Below, piece after piece: positions 1 through 9,754 of a stretch of DNA of 64,000 nucleotides (within the stretch, counting starts at the first letter, position 1; every line of letters begins with the position of its first letter). The DNA lies in the NCBI RefSeq assembly GCF_002582035.1, contig NZ_NUQE01000039.1:62001-126000 (forward strand), in the 5' to 3' direction. The DNA is from Bacillus pseudomycoides. GTDB taxonomy: Bacteria; Bacillota; Bacilli; Bacillales; Bacillaceae_G. A program made the translations under genes and the position numbers. The notes below the pieces were generated by a model that was given only the letters and a program-made list of their open reading frames with translations, did no database searches and had not been told where the DNA came from.

Positions 1-478
1 AAACAGAGAGTTATTTGGTCAAGGTTTAACAACTATCGTACCAATCGTTGGTGGTGGTGAGCGTCTAGGTACATTAGTATTAGCGCGTCTAGGTCAAGAA
101 TTTTTAGATGATGATTTAATTCTTGCTGAATATAGTGCTACTGTAGTAGGTATGGAAATTCTACGTGAAAAAGCAGAAGAAATTGAAGAAGAAGCACGTA
201 GTAAAGCAGTTGTACAAATGGCGATTAGCTCATTATCATACAGTGAACTAGAGGCAATTGAGCATATTTTCGAAGAATTAAATGGAACAGAAGGCCTACT
301 TGTTGCAAGTAAAATTGCTGATCGTGTAGGTATTACGCGTTCTGTAATCGTAAACGCACTTCGTAAGTTAGAAAGTGCTGGTGTAATCGAGTCTCGTTCT
401 TTAGGTATGAAAGGAACATACATTAAAGTATTGAATGATAAATTTTTACATGAACTTGCAAAATTAAAAACAAACTAA
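1..478 (+). CDS. codY: GTP-sensing transcriptional pleiotropic repressor CodY (3' part)
   Basis: The reading frame is open from base 2 to a TAA at 476-478 and gives about 158 C-terminal residues of CodY, a global repressor of stationary-phase genes that responds to branched-chain amino acids and GTP. The start of the visible part is the end of the GAF ligand-binding domain ([19 protein letters not shown]). A charged linker ([12 protein letters not shown]) follows, then the C-terminal winged helix with the recognition helix region [22 protein letters not shown]. The 5' end lies outside the window. A strong terminator follows directly, so codY ends its transcription unit here. Identification is close to certain. 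Confidence 0.97.
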   Translation, partial: NRELFGQGLTTIVPIVGGGERLGTLVLARLGQEFLDDDLILAEYSATVVGMEILREKAEEIEEEARSKAVVQMAISSLSYSELEAIEHIFEELNGTEGLLVASKIADRVGITRSVIVNALRKLESAGVIESRSLGMKGTYIKVLNDKFLHELAKLKTN

Positions 479-493
479 TTTTAAAAGACTTAG

Positions 494-529
494 AGCTCTT
501 CTGCATAGTGCAGAAGAGCTCTTTTTTAG
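494..529 (+). terminator. Rho-independent terminator of codY
   Basis: A perfect 14-bp stem (494-507 with 511-524), a 3-nt loop and a run of T directly after the stem, 16 bases after the codY stop codon. Confidence 0.93.
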
Positions 530-674
530 TATGCTCAGCATTAGTAGTGCTCCATTGATGAAAGGTTCATTTTATTATTTAAACGGCTTAAAAATAAGGG
601 AGAATGGTAATACTGTAATATGATTCGATAGTAAAAATAAGTAAATGAAAAGAAAGTTTCACAATGTATGTATT

Positions 675-704
675 TTCGACTTGATTGTGATATTTTGTTA
701 TGAT
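675..704 (+). promoter_or_regulatory. Candidate SigA promoter of rpsB
   Basis: TTCGAC at 675-680 and TATGAT at 699-704 with an 18-bp spacer. The -10 box is good and the -35 box is weak. It would give a leader of about 120 nt before rpsB. Bases 530-660, between the codY terminator and this site, hold nothing I can name. Confidence 0.45.
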
Positions 705-709
705 ATAGT

Positions 710-1534
<825 letters not shown>

Positions 1535-1543
1535 CAAATTTGG

Positions 1544-1580
1544 AAAGGTGATAAGGGGGTAAGCCTTTTATCACCTTTTT
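1544..1580 (+). terminator. Hairpin terminator/attenuator between rpsB and tsf
   Basis: GGTGATAA (1547-1554) pairs with TTATCACC (1568-1575), followed by a T-rich run. As tsf has no clear promoter of its own, this is probably a partial terminator. Confidence 0.75.
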
Positions 1581-1614
1581 TAAGGTATATACATATTTTA
1601 GGAGGATGAATAAT

Positions 1615-2502
1615 ATGGCAATTACTGCACAAATGGTAAAAGAACTTCGCGAAAAAACTGGCGCAGGTATGATGGACTGCAAAAAAGCTTTAACAGAAAC
1701 TAACGGCGACATGGAGAAAGCAATTGATTTCTTACGTGAAAAAGGTATTGCAAAAGCTGCTAAAAAAGCAGACCGCATCGCTGCTGAAGGTTTAACTTTC
1801 ATCGAAACAAACGGTAACGACGGTTTAATCTTAGAATTAAACTCTGAAACTGATTTCGTTGCGAAAAACGAAGGTTTCCAAACATTAATTAAAGAATTAG
1901 CTGCTCACTTATTAGCTAACAAACCTGCTAACATTGAAGAAGCAATGGCTCAAACAATTGCAAACGGCAAAACAGTAGAAGAGCACATCAACGAAGCAAT
2001 CGCTAAAATTGGTGAAAAACTTACACTTCGTCGTTTTGAAATCGTAACAAAAACTGATGCAGATGCATTCGGTGCTTACCTACACATGGGTGGACGCATT
2101 GGTGTATTAGCAGTTCTTGAAGGTTCTACAGATGAAGCGGCTGCTAAAGACGTAGCAATGCACGTTGCAGCAGTTAACCCTAAATACATCGACCGTGATG
2201 CTGTAACAGCTGAAGAAGTTGAGCATGAGCGTCAAGTATTAACACAACAAGCTTTAAACGAAGGCAAACCTGAAAAAATCGTTGCTAAGATGGTTGAAGG
2301 CCGCCTAGGTAAATTCTTCGAAGAGATTTGCTTACTTGACCAAGCATTCGTTAAAAATCCTGATATGAAAGTTCGTCAGTTCGTTGAGTCTAAAGGCGGC
2401 ACATTAAAAGGATTCGTTCGCTACGCTGTTGGTGAAGGTATTGAAAAGCGTCAAGACAACTTTGCTGAAGAAGTAATGAACCAAGTAAAAGGCAGCAACT
2501 AA
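1615..2502 (+). CDS. tsf: Translation elongation factor Ts
   Basis: A 295-residue EF-Ts, the nucleotide exchange factor that releases GDP from EF-Tu. It begins [20 protein letters not shown], the typical N-terminal UBA-like module, and carries the [10 protein letters not shown] motif that contacts the EF-Tu G domain. I chose the second ATG (1615) because family members begin at MAIT and GGAGG at 1601-1605 is well spaced from it. The first in-frame ATG (1606) overlaps the ribosome binding site. The gene lies between two hairpins, after rpsB and before pyrH, the usual order in Firmicutes. Confidence 0.98.
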   Translation: MAITAQMVKELREKTGAGMMDCKKALTETNGDMEKAIDFLREKGIAKAAKKADRIAAEGLTFIETNGNDGLILELNSETDFVAKNEGFQTLIKELAAHLLANKPANIEEAMAQTIANGKTVEEHINEAIAKIGEKLTLRRFEIVTKTDADAFGAYLHMGGRIGVLAVLEGSTDEAAAKDVAMHVAAVNPKYIDRDAVTAEEVEHERQVLTQQALNEGKPEKIVAKMVEGRLGKFFEEICLLDQAFVKNPDMKVRQFVESKGGTLKGFVRYAVGEGIEKRQDNFAEEVMNQVKGSN

Positions 2503-2510
2503 TAAAGATT

Positions 2511-2537
2511 GGGGGACACATTGTGTTCCCTTTTTTA
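2511..2537 (+). terminator. Hairpin terminator/attenuator between tsf and pyrH
   Basis: GGGGACAC pairs with GTGTTCCC (one G-U) around a 3-nt loop, followed by six T. Like the rpsB-tsf hairpin it probably reduces read-through rather than abolishing it. Confidence 0.75.
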
Positions 2538-2567
2538 AAATAAAGATGTGGGCATTGGAGGTTCATT

Positions 2568-3290
2568 ATGAGTAAGCCAAAATATAATCGTGTAGTATTA
2601 AAGCTGAGCGGTGAAGCTTTAGCTGGAGATAAAGGATTTGGAATTAATCCGTCTGTTATTAAGTCGGTTGCTGAGCAAGTGAAAGAAATTGCTGAGTTAG
2701 ACGTAGAAGTTGCAGTTGTTGTTGGCGGTGGTAACATTTGGCGCGGTAAGATTGGTAGCGAAATGGGAATGGATCGTGCAACGGCTGACTATATGGGAAT
2801 GTTAGCAACGGTAATGAACTCTTTAGCTCTTCAAGACAGCTTAGAGAATTTAGGAGTTCAAACACGTGTACAAACTTCTATTGAAATGCGCCAAGTAGCG
2901 GAACCTTATATTCGTCGTAAAGCAAATCGTCACTTAGAGAAAAAACGTGTTGTGATTTTTGCAGCAGGTACAGGAAATCCTTACTTCTCTACTGATACAA
3001 CAGCAGCACTACGTGCAGCTGAGATTGAGGCAGATGTTATTTTAATGGCGAAAAATAATGTAGATGGCGTATATAGTGCAGACCCAACAATTGATGAAAC
3101 AGCAACAAAATACGAATCACTTACATATTTAGACGTCTTAAAAGAAGGCTTGGGTGTAATGGATTCTACAGCTTCTTCTTTATGTATGGATAATGATATT
3201 CCGTTAATTGTATTCTCTATTATGGAAGAAGGAAACATTAAACGTGCCGTTCTAGGCGAAAATATTGGAACAATTGTGAGGGGGAAATAA
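2568..3290 (+). CDS. pyrH: UMP kinase
   Basis: A 240-residue hexameric bacterial-type UMP kinase of the amino-acid-kinase fold, which makes UDP from UMP and ATP. Visible motifs are KLSGEALAG (phosphate loop), [11 protein letters not shown], the [14 protein letters not shown] stretch and [13 protein letters not shown] (nucleotide binding), followed by [10 protein letters not shown]. The start is an ATG with GGAGG upstream. The frr start lies 3 bases after its stop, so the two are translationally coupled. Members of this family are allosterically controlled by GTP and UTP. Confidence 0.98.
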   Translation: MSKPKYNRVVLKLSGEALAGDKGFGINPSVIKSVAEQVKEIAELDVEVAVVVGGGNIWRGKIGSEMGMDRATADYMGMLATVMNSLALQDSLENLGVQTRVQTSIEMRQVAEPYIRRKANRHLEKKRVVIFAAGTGNPYFSTDTTAALRAAEIEADVILMAKNNVDGVYSADPTIDETATKYESLTYLDVLKEGLGVMDSTASSLCMDNDIPLIVFSIMEEGNIKRAVLGENIGTIVRGK

Positions 3291-3292
3291 TA

Positions 3293-3850
3293 ATGGGACA
3301 ACAAGTTTTAAGTAATGCAAAAGAGAAAATGGAAAAAGCAACTGCTGCATATTCTCGTGAACTTTCAACAGTTCGTGCAGGACGCGCAAGTGCTTCTGTA
3401 TTAGATAAAGTACAAGTAGATTACTACGGTGCACCAACACCTGTTGTACAATTAGCAAATATTACAGTGCCAGAAGCACGTTTACTAGTTATTCAACCAT
3501 ATGATAAGACATCTATTGGTGATATTGAGAAAGCAATTTTAAAAGCTGACTTAGGCTTAAATCCTTCTAATGACGGTACAGTAATCCGTATTGCATTCCC
3601 TGCATTAACAGAAGAGCGTCGTCGTGAGCTCGTAAAGGTTGTAAAAAAATACTCTGAAGATGCAAAAGTAGCTGTTCGTAACGTTCGTCGTGATGCAAAC
3701 GATGATCTGAAAAAGCTTGAGAAAAACGGCGATATTACGGAAGATGATTTAAGAGGATATACAGAAGATATCCAAAAAGAAACAGATAAATATATCGCAA
3801 AAGTTGACGATATTACAAAAAACAAAGAAAAAGAAATTATGGAAGTGTAA
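3293..3850 (+). CDS. frr: Ribosome recycling factor
   Basis: A 185-residue RRF, which with EF-G splits post-termination ribosomes. The sequence shows the three-helix bundle signature: an N-terminal helix ([20 protein letters not shown]), the [19 protein letters not shown] hinge region with the conserved R residues, and a long C-terminal helix ending in KEIMEV. Its length is standard. It starts 2 bases after the pyrH stop and is followed by a terminator, so it closes the rpsB-tsf-pyrH-frr unit. Confidence 0.98.
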   Translation: MGQQVLSNAKEKMEKATAAYSRELSTVRAGRASASVLDKVQVDYYGAPTPVVQLANITVPEARLLVIQPYDKTSIGDIEKAILKADLGLNPSNDGTVIRIAFPALTEERRRELVKVVKKYSEDAKVAVRNVRRDANDDLKKLEKNGDITEDDLRGYTEDIQKETDKYIAKVDDITKNKEKEIMEV

Positions 3851-3871
3851 TCGCGAAGCTTTCGCAAATAT

Positions 3872-3896
3872 GACCCTCTTCTTAAGGGGGTCTTTT
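3872..3896 (+). terminator. Terminator after frr
   Basis: GACCCTCTT pairs with AAGGGGGTC (one G-U), followed by TTTTT. A second small hairpin, GCGAA/TTCGC, lies just upstream at about 3853-3865. Confidence 0.85.
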
Positions 3897-3935
3897 TACA
3901 CTTTTAGGCATATGTCTGCTCGTTGGAGGGTTTGA

Positions 3936-4712
3936 ATGATGTTTAGAAAACTTCCTTTTTTTAAAGGCAATAAGATCGCGTCGTTTGATCATCTCGTAGA
4001 AGAAGCAAAAAAAGGAGAAATCCCAGCGCATATTGCAATCATTATGGACGGTAATGGAAGATGGGCGAAAAGAAGAGCGATGCCTCGCATTGCAGGTCAT
4101 CATGAAGGAATGCAAGTTGTAAAGAAAATTACGAAGTTTGCTAGTAAACTCGGTGTCAAAGTACTGACTCTTTATGCTTTTTCTACAGAGAACTGGAAAA
4201 GACCGAAATTAGAAGTGGATTATTTAATGAAGCTTCCTGAAGAATTTTTAGGTGCATTTTTGCCGGAGCTCATTGAAGAAAATGTACAAGTACGTGTCAT
4301 AGGACAAAAGGATCGCCTTCCAGTTCATACGCGTAGAGCGATGGAAAAAGCGATTGAAGATACGAAAGATAACACGGGATTAATCTTAAATTTTGCGTTA
4401 AACTATGGAAGTCGTGATGAAATCGTATCGGCTGTACAAAATATAGTTAAGGATAGTGAAGAAGGAAAACTTCGTTCTGAAGAAATAACAGAAGAAACAA
4501 TTTCTTCGTACTTAATGACAAGAACATTGCCTGATCCTGATTTGCTAATCCGAACAAGTGGTGAAATCCGTATTAGTAATTTTATGCTGTGGCAAATTGC
4601 TTATTCAGAATTGTGGTTTACTGATGTAAATTGGCCGGATTTTACAGAAGAACATTTATTACAGTCCATTACTGACTTTCAAAATAGAGGTCGCAGATTT
4701 GGTGGCGTGTAG
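3936..4712 (+). CDS. uppS: Isoprenyl transferase (undecaprenyl diphosphate synthase)
   Basis: A 258-residue cis-prenyltransferase that adds eight isopentenyl units to farnesyl diphosphate to make the C55 carrier for peptidoglycan and teichoic acid. The diphosphate-binding motif IIMDGNGRWAKRR (catalytic Asp at residue 38) and the C-terminal RTSGEIRISNFMLWQ and WPDF motifs are intact. Two adjacent ATGs (3936, 3939) both fit the GGAGGG site at 3925-3930, and I kept the upstream one. It lies just before cdsA and dxr, so lipid-carrier and isoprenoid genes are together. Confidence 0.97.
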   Translation: MMFRKLPFFKGNKIASFDHLVEEAKKGEIPAHIAIIMDGNGRWAKRRAMPRIAGHHEGMQVVKKITKFASKLGVKVLTLYAFSTENWKRPKLEVDYLMKLPEEFLGAFLPELIEENVQVRVIGQKDRLPVHTRRAMEKAIEDTKDNTGLILNFALNYGSRDEIVSAVQNIVKDSEEGKLRSEEITEETISSYLMTRTLPDPDLLIRTSGEIRISNFMLWQIAYSELWFTDVNWPDFTEEHLLQSITDFQNRGRRFGGV

Positions 4713-4729
4713 AAAGAGAGGGTTTGGTA

Positions 4730-5518
4730 GTGAAACAGAGAATAATTACTGGAGTGATTGCTGCCGCGCTATTCATTCCCATCGTATTTTACGGTGGCGT
4801 GCCTTTTACAATTTTAGTGTATGCATTAGCTTCTGTTGGATTATATGAATTAATTCGAATGAATAAGCTAACGATTATTTCTATGCCAACAGTTTTAGCA
4901 GCATTATTGCTGTGGACTATTTTAATTCCAAGTAATGTAACGGGCATATTTGAAACAATTGGATTAACGAAAGTGGACATTACATTTGTAATTGTCTTAT
5001 TACTTTTATCATATACTGTCCTTTCTAAGAATACATTTACTTTTGACAATGCTGCATTTTTATTGATGGCAACAACTTATGTTGCATTGGGGTTCTTTTA
5101 TTTAAATGAAACTCGTATTGCAGGAATTCAATATGTATTTTATGCATTGTTTGTCATTTGGGCAACGGATTCCGGTGCTTACTTTATTGGAAAAGCAATA
5201 GGGAAACACAAACTTTGGCCAGAAATTAGTCCAAATAAAACGATAGAAGGTTCTATCGGCGGTATTTTATGTGGAATTGTTGTTGCTCTTGTGTATAATG
5301 TATTTTTACCGGTTCATTCAAATATAGGTGTCCTTATTGCAGTTACAATTGCAATATCGGTATTTGGCCAAATTGGAGACTTAGTGGAATCGGCATTTAA
5401 ACGTCATTATGGTGTGAAAGATTCGGGTACAATCTTACCAGGACATGGTGGTATTCTTGATCGAACTGATAGCTGGTTATTTGTATTACCGCTATTACAT
5501 TTCTTACATTTCATTTAA
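4730..5518 (+). CDS. cdsA: Phosphatidate cytidylyltransferase (CDP-diglyceride synthase)
   Basis: A 262-residue polytopic membrane enzyme that converts phosphatidic acid and CTP to CDP-diacylglycerol, the precursor of phosphatidylglycerol (see pgsA later in this window). The family signature is present near the C-terminus, from [13 protein letters not shown] through [13 protein letters not shown], after about seven hydrophobic segments. I chose the GTG at 4730 (MKQRIITG), as in relatives, because GAGAGGG lies at the right spacing. An in-frame TTG at 4724 is closer to the site and less likely. The stop codon's last base overlaps the region just before dxr. Confidence 0.95.
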   Translation: MKQRIITGVIAAALFIPIVFYGGVPFTILVYALASVGLYELIRMNKLTIISMPTVLAALLLWTILIPSNVTGIFETIGLTKVDITFVIVLLLLSYTVLSKNTFTFDNAAFLLMATTYVALGFFYLNETRIAGIQYVFYALFVIWATDSGAYFIGKAIGKHKLWPEISPNKTIEGSIGGILCGIVVALVYNVFLPVHSNIGVLIAVTIAISVFGQIGDLVESAFKRHYGVKDSGTILPGHGGILDRTDSWLFVLPLLHFLHFI

Positions 5519-5541
5519 TGAACGAACGAGGAGTTGGAACA

Positions 5542-6684
5542 ATGAAAAATATTAGTTTATTAGGTGCGAGTGGATCAATTGGAACACAGACTTTAGATGT
5601 GTTGCGATCGCACCAAGACCAATTCCGTCTCGTTGCTTTTTCTGTTGGAAGAAACATTGAGTTTGCTGAGCAAATGATTCAAGAGTTTTCTCCTGAAATT
5701 GTGTCTGTACAACAAAAGGAAGATGCTTGGCGATTACAAGCAGTTTGTGGAAATACGAAAATTGTATATGGAGATGAAGGGTTGCTTGAAGTTGCACTTC
5801 ATCAGGATGCAGAAATACTTGTAAACGCTGTTGTTGGTAGTGTCGGATTGCTACCGACATTACGAGCAATTGAGGCGAAAAAAACGATTGCAATTGCAAA
5901 CAAAGAAACATTAGTGACAGCAGGGCATTTAGTTATGGAAGCTGCAAAAAAGCATAACGTAGCTTTACTTCCTGTAGATAGTGAACACTCTGCTATTTTT
6001 CAATGTTTAAATGGAGAAAATGAGAAGCGTATTTCTCGATTAATTTTGACAGCATCAGGTGGAAGTTTCCGAGATAAAACGAGGAATGAACTTCAACATG
6101 TGACAGTAGAAGATGCACTTCGTCATCCAAACTGGTCTATGGGTTCGAAAATTACAATTGATTCTGCTACAATGATGAATAAGGGATTGGAAGTTATTGA
6201 AGCGCATTGGCTTTTTAATATTCCTTATGAGCAAATCGATGTTGTATTACATAAAGAAAGTATCATTCACTCAATGGTTGAGTTTGAAGATCGCAGTGTA
6301 ATGGCGCAGCTTGGTACACCGGATATGCGTGTTCCAATTCAATATGCACTTACTTACCCTGATCGTTTTTCACTTCCAAACGCTAAACAGCTGAATTTAT
6401 GGGAAATTGGAACGTTACATTTTCAAACAATGGATATGGAACGTTTCCGTTGCCTTCGATTTGCATATGAAGCTGGGAAAATGGGAGGAAGTATGCCAAC
6501 TGTGATGAATGCAGCTAATGAAGCCGCTGTAGAAGCTTTTCTGCAAAAGAAGATCAGTTTCTTAACAGTAGAAGACCTCATTGAAAAATCAATGCACCAT
6601 CACAATGTCATTGCGCGTCCAAGCTTAGAAGAAATTCAGGAAATCGATGCTGCCACAAGACGATTTGTGATGGAACAAATTTAG
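5542..6684 (+). CDS. dxr: 1-deoxy-D-xylulose 5-phosphate reductoisomerase
   Basis: A 380-residue enzyme that makes 2-C-methyl-D-erythritol 4-phosphate with NADPH, the first committed step of the MEP isoprenoid pathway. It starts [20 protein letters not shown] with the NADPH-binding motif GASGSIG. It also has NKETLVTAG, the metal/substrate motif [11 protein letters not shown], and [11 protein letters not shown] chose the ATG at 5542, preceded by GAGGAG, over an in-frame ATG at 5518 that overlaps the cdsA stop. It feeds uppS, located two genes upstream. Confidence 0.97.
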   Translation: MKNISLLGASGSIGTQTLDVLRSHQDQFRLVAFSVGRNIEFAEQMIQEFSPEIVSVQQKEDAWRLQAVCGNTKIVYGDEGLLEVALHQDAEILVNAVVGSVGLLPTLRAIEAKKTIAIANKETLVTAGHLVMEAAKKHNVALLPVDSEHSAIFQCLNGENEKRISRLILTASGGSFRDKTRNELQHVTVEDALRHPNWSMGSKITIDSATMMNKGLEVIEAHWLFNIPYEQIDVVLHKESIIHSMVEFEDRSVMAQLGTPDMRVPIQYALTYPDRFSLPNAKQLNLWEIGTLHFQTMDMERFRCLRFAYEAGKMGGSMPTVMNAANEAAVEAFLQKKISFLTVEDLIEKSMHHHNVIARPSLEEIQEIDAATRRFVMEQI

Positions 6685-6702
6685 CAAAGGTGGTTATGGA
6701 AT

Positions 6703-7959
6703 TTGAATACAGCGATTACCTTTATTTTAATTTTCGGTGCACTCGTGTTTTTCCATGAACTTGGACATTTGTACTTTGCCAAACGTGCTGGCATTTTGTG
6801 CCGTGAATTTGCAATTGGTTTTGGTCCGAAATTGTTCTCGTTTGAAAAAAATGAAACAGTTTATACAGTTCGTTTACTTCCGCTTGGTGGTTATGTACGC
6901 ATGGCTGGAGAGGATCCAGAAACAGTTGAACTAAAACCGGGTACAAAAGTTGGACTTGTGTTAAACGAAAAAGAAGAGGTTACGAAAATTGTTTTGGATA
7001 ATCGTGAAAAATATCCAAATGTTCGTGTTGTTGAAGTGGAACAAGCTGACTTGGAACATAAGCTAATCATATCTGGGTATGAAGAGTACGAAGAAGATTT
7101 ACAAACATTTCGGGTTCACGAGAAAGCTCGTTACGTTTCAGCAGGAGAAGAGGCGCAGATTGCGCCGTTTAATCGACAATTTGGCTCAAAAACGTTAGGA
7201 CAACGAGCGCTTACTATTTTTGCTGGTCCGGCAATGAACTTTGTTCTTGCTTTCGTTCTATTTATTATCATTGGTTTTGTACAAGGAATTCCTGTAGATA
7301 AACCAATGATTGGAAAAGTGGTATCTGGTAGCGTGGCGCAGAAAGCCGGATTACATGAAGATGACATCGTTACGTCCATTAATAATGAACCAACAAATAG
7401 TTGGAAAGATGTAGTGAATATCGTTCGTGAAAATCCTGGAAAAGAAATTACGATGAATGTAACACGTGATAGTCAAAAAGTAACGATACCAGTTACTCCT
7501 ACTGCCGAAAAAGAAGGGGACGTTACAGTTGGTAGAATTGGAGTACAATCGCCTGTTGAGAAGTCTCTATTTGGTTCAATTAAAGCAGGATTTGAGGAAA
7601 CATATAAATGGACAAAGCTCATTTTTGGTTCCATTATACAGCTAGTTACAGGACATTTCTCGATTAATGATTTATCTGGCCCAGTGGGGATTTATAATTT
7701 AACAGGTCAAGTTGTAGAATATGGTACTATTCGTGTTCTTAGTTTAACAGCTGTTTTAAGTATAAATCTTGGTTTATTTAACTTATTACCTATTCCTGCA
7801 CTAGACGGGGGACGTCTTTTCTTCTTCTTAATCGAAGCTCTTCGCGGAAAACCGATTGACCGTCAAAAAGAAGGAATGGTTCACTTTATTGGTTTTGCTT
7901 TATTAATGTTACTGATGTTAGTCGTAACATGGAATGATATACGGAAGTTTTTCTTATAA
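6703..7959 (+). CDS. rseP: Site-2 intramembrane metalloprotease RseP/RasP
   Basis: A 418-residue membrane zinc protease that cuts transmembrane stubs of anti-sigma factors such as RsiW and of signal peptides. The zinc motif HELGH is at residues 18-22 in the first membrane helix. A PDZ domain follows (about GKVVSGSVAQKAGLHEDDI), and the third-ligand motif NLLPIPALDGGR is near the C-terminus. Translation begins at TTG (6703), the only start that gives the family's short N-terminus (MNTAITFILIFGAL). It is in series with cdsA and dxr, and the downstream proS starts 16 bases after its stop. Confidence 0.96.
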   Translation: MNTAITFILIFGALVFFHELGHLYFAKRAGILCREFAIGFGPKLFSFEKNETVYTVRLLPLGGYVRMAGEDPETVELKPGTKVGLVLNEKEEVTKIVLDNREKYPNVRVVEVEQADLEHKLIISGYEEYEEDLQTFRVHEKARYVSAGEEAQIAPFNRQFGSKTLGQRALTIFAGPAMNFVLAFVLFIIIGFVQGIPVDKPMIGKVVSGSVAQKAGLHEDDIVTSINNEPTNSWKDVVNIVRENPGKEITMNVTRDSQKVTIPVTPTAEKEGDVTVGRIGVQSPVEKSLFGSIKAGFEETYKWTKLIFGSIIQLVTGHFSINDLSGPVGIYNLTGQVVEYGTIRVLSLTAVLSINLGLFNLLPIPALDGGRLFFFLIEALRGKPIDRQKEGMVHFIGFALLMLLMLVVTWNDIRKFFL

Positions 7960-7974
7960 AAGAGGTGCTATGGA

Positions 7975-9672
7975 ATGAAACAAAGTATGATATTTAGTCC
8001 TACATTGCGTGAAGTACCAGCTGATGCGGAAATTAAAAGCCATCAGCTTCTACTACGCGCAGGATTTATGCGTCAAAATGCTTCAGGTATATATAGCTTT
8101 TTGCCGCTTGGTCTGAAAGTGTTGCATAAAGTAGAACATATTGTTCGTGAAGAAATGGAGAAAGCTGGTGCTGTAGAATTATTAATGCCAGCTCTTCAAG
8201 CAGCTGAATTATGGCAAGAATCTGGACGCTGGTATTCATATGGTTCAGAATTAATGCGTATGAACGATCGAAATAATCGTGAGTTTGCTCTTGGAGCAAC
8301 GCATGAAGAAGTTATTACTGATCTTGTGCGTGACGAGATTAAGTCATATAAAAAATTACCTTTAACACTTTATCAAATTCAAACAAAATTCCGTGATGAA
8401 CAAAGGCCTCGTTTTGGTTTGTTACGCGGAAGAGAGTTTTTAATGAAGGATGCATATTCCTTCCATGCAACGCAAGAGAGTTTAGATGAAGTATATAACC
8501 GTCTTTTCCAAGCGTACTCTAACATTTTTGCACGCTGTGGTTTAAACTTCCGTGCTGTTATCGCTGACTCTGGAGCAATGGGTGGAAAAGATACACATGA
8601 ATTTATGGTATTATCAGATGTAGGAGAAGATACAATTGCATATTCTGATACATCTGATTATGCCGCAAATATTGAGATGGCACCTGTTATTGCTTCTTAT
8701 GAAAAGAGCGATGAGGCAGAAAAAGAGCTTGAAAAAGTAGCAACGCCAAATCAAAAATCAATTGAAGAAGTATCTGCATTCTTAAATATTGAAGCATCAA
8801 ATTGTATTAAGTCTATGGTCTTTAAAGTAGATGAGAAATTTATCGTTGTACTTGTTCGCGGAGACCATGAAGTGAACGATGTGAAGGTGAAAAACCTATA
8901 TGGTGCTTCTGTTGTTGAACTTGCATCTCATGAAGAAGTAAAAGAATTATTAAACTGTGAAGTCGGCTCTTTAGGCCCGATTGGTGTAACAGGAGTAGAA
9001 GTAATTGCTGATCATGGTGTTCAAGCTATCGTAAATGGATGTTGCGGAGCAAATGAAGAAGGTTTCCATTACGCGAACGTAAACCCAGAACGTGACTTTA
9101 AAGTAAGCCAATATACAGATTTACGTTTCATCCAAGAAGGAGATCTTTCTCCAGATGGAAAAGGAACAATTCGCTTTGCTCGTGGTATTGAAGTGGGACA
9201 TGTATTTAAACTTGGTACACGTTATAGTGAATCTATGAATGCAACATTCTTAGATGAAAACGGTAAAACACAACCGATTATTATGGGTTGCTATGGAATT
9301 GGTGTATCTCGTACAGTTGCAGCAATCGCTGAGCAATTTAATGATGAGAATGGCTTAGTTTGGCCAAAGGCAGTTGCGCCATTCCATGTCCATGTGATTC
9401 CAGTAAATATGAAATCTGATGCACAACGTGAAGTCGGTGAAAATATCTATAGTTCATTACAAGAGCAAGGATATGAAGTATTATTAGATGACCGTGCGGA
9501 ACGTGCAGGTGTAAAGTTTGCTGATGCAGACCTATTCGGTCTTCCAGTTCGAGTAACAGTTGGTAAAAAAGCCGATGAAGGCATTGTCGAAGTAAAAGTA
9601 CGTGCAACAAATGAATCTGCAGAAGTAAAAGTAGAAGAACTTCACACATATATTGCTAATATTTTAAAATAA
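7975..9672 (+). CDS. proS: Prolyl-tRNA synthetase (bacterial type)
   Basis: A 565-residue class II synthetase charging tRNA-Pro. It has the usual bacterial architecture: catalytic core with motif 2 ([19 protein letters not shown]), a central editing (INS) domain of about residues 225-405, motif 3 ([18 protein letters not shown]), and a C-terminal anticodon-binding domain. The length matches ProS of Bacillus, not the shorter archaeal type that some cereus-group strains carry as a second copy. A terminator follows. No T-box is visible upstream, as the gene is internal to the operon. Confidence 0.97.
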   Translation: MKQSMIFSPTLREVPADAEIKSHQLLLRAGFMRQNASGIYSFLPLGLKVLHKVEHIVREEMEKAGAVELLMPALQAAELWQESGRWYSYGSELMRMNDRNNREFALGATHEEVITDLVRDEIKSYKKLPLTLYQIQTKFRDEQRPRFGLLRGREFLMKDAYSFHATQESLDEVYNRLFQAYSNIFARCGLNFRAVIADSGAMGGKDTHEFMVLSDVGEDTIAYSDTSDYAANIEMAPVIASYEKSDEAEKELEKVATPNQKSIEEVSAFLNIEASNCIKSMVFKVDEKFIVVLVRGDHEVNDVKVKNLYGASVVELASHEEVKELLNCEVGSLGPIGVTGVEVIADHGVQAIVNGCCGANEEGFHYANVNPERDFKVSQYTDLRFIQEGDLSPDGKGTIRFARGIEVGHVFKLGTRYSESMNATFLDENGKTQPIIMGCYGIGVSRTVAAIAEQFNDENGLVWPKAVAPFHVHVIPVNMKSDAQREVGENIYSSLQEQGYEVLLDDRAERAGVKFADADLFGLPVRVTVGKKADEGIVEVKVRATNESAEVKVEELHTYIANILK

Positions 9673-9706
9673 GAAGAGGTACCTCCAGGTGAGGTACCTT
9701 CTCTTT
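9673..9706 (+). terminator. Terminator after proS
   Basis: A hairpin built on GGTACC repeats (GAGGTACCT with AGGTACCTTC) followed by T-rich sequence. It lies between proS and polC. Confidence 0.8.
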
Positions 9707-9754
9707 CTTTGTGGAACGTTTCAATTTATAATAGCAGATGGAAGGAGGTTGCTT

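Noticed and set aside
9673-9706. GGTACC repeats after proS suggested a T-box antiterminator
   Set aside because: The T-box core sequence is absent and the structure is a simple hairpin with T tract between proS and polC.
9689-9754. An N-terminal extension of PolC from an upstream start
   Set aside because: It would read through the proS terminator, lacks a ribosome binding site and is not part of the PolC family sequence; ATG at 9755 has GGAGG.
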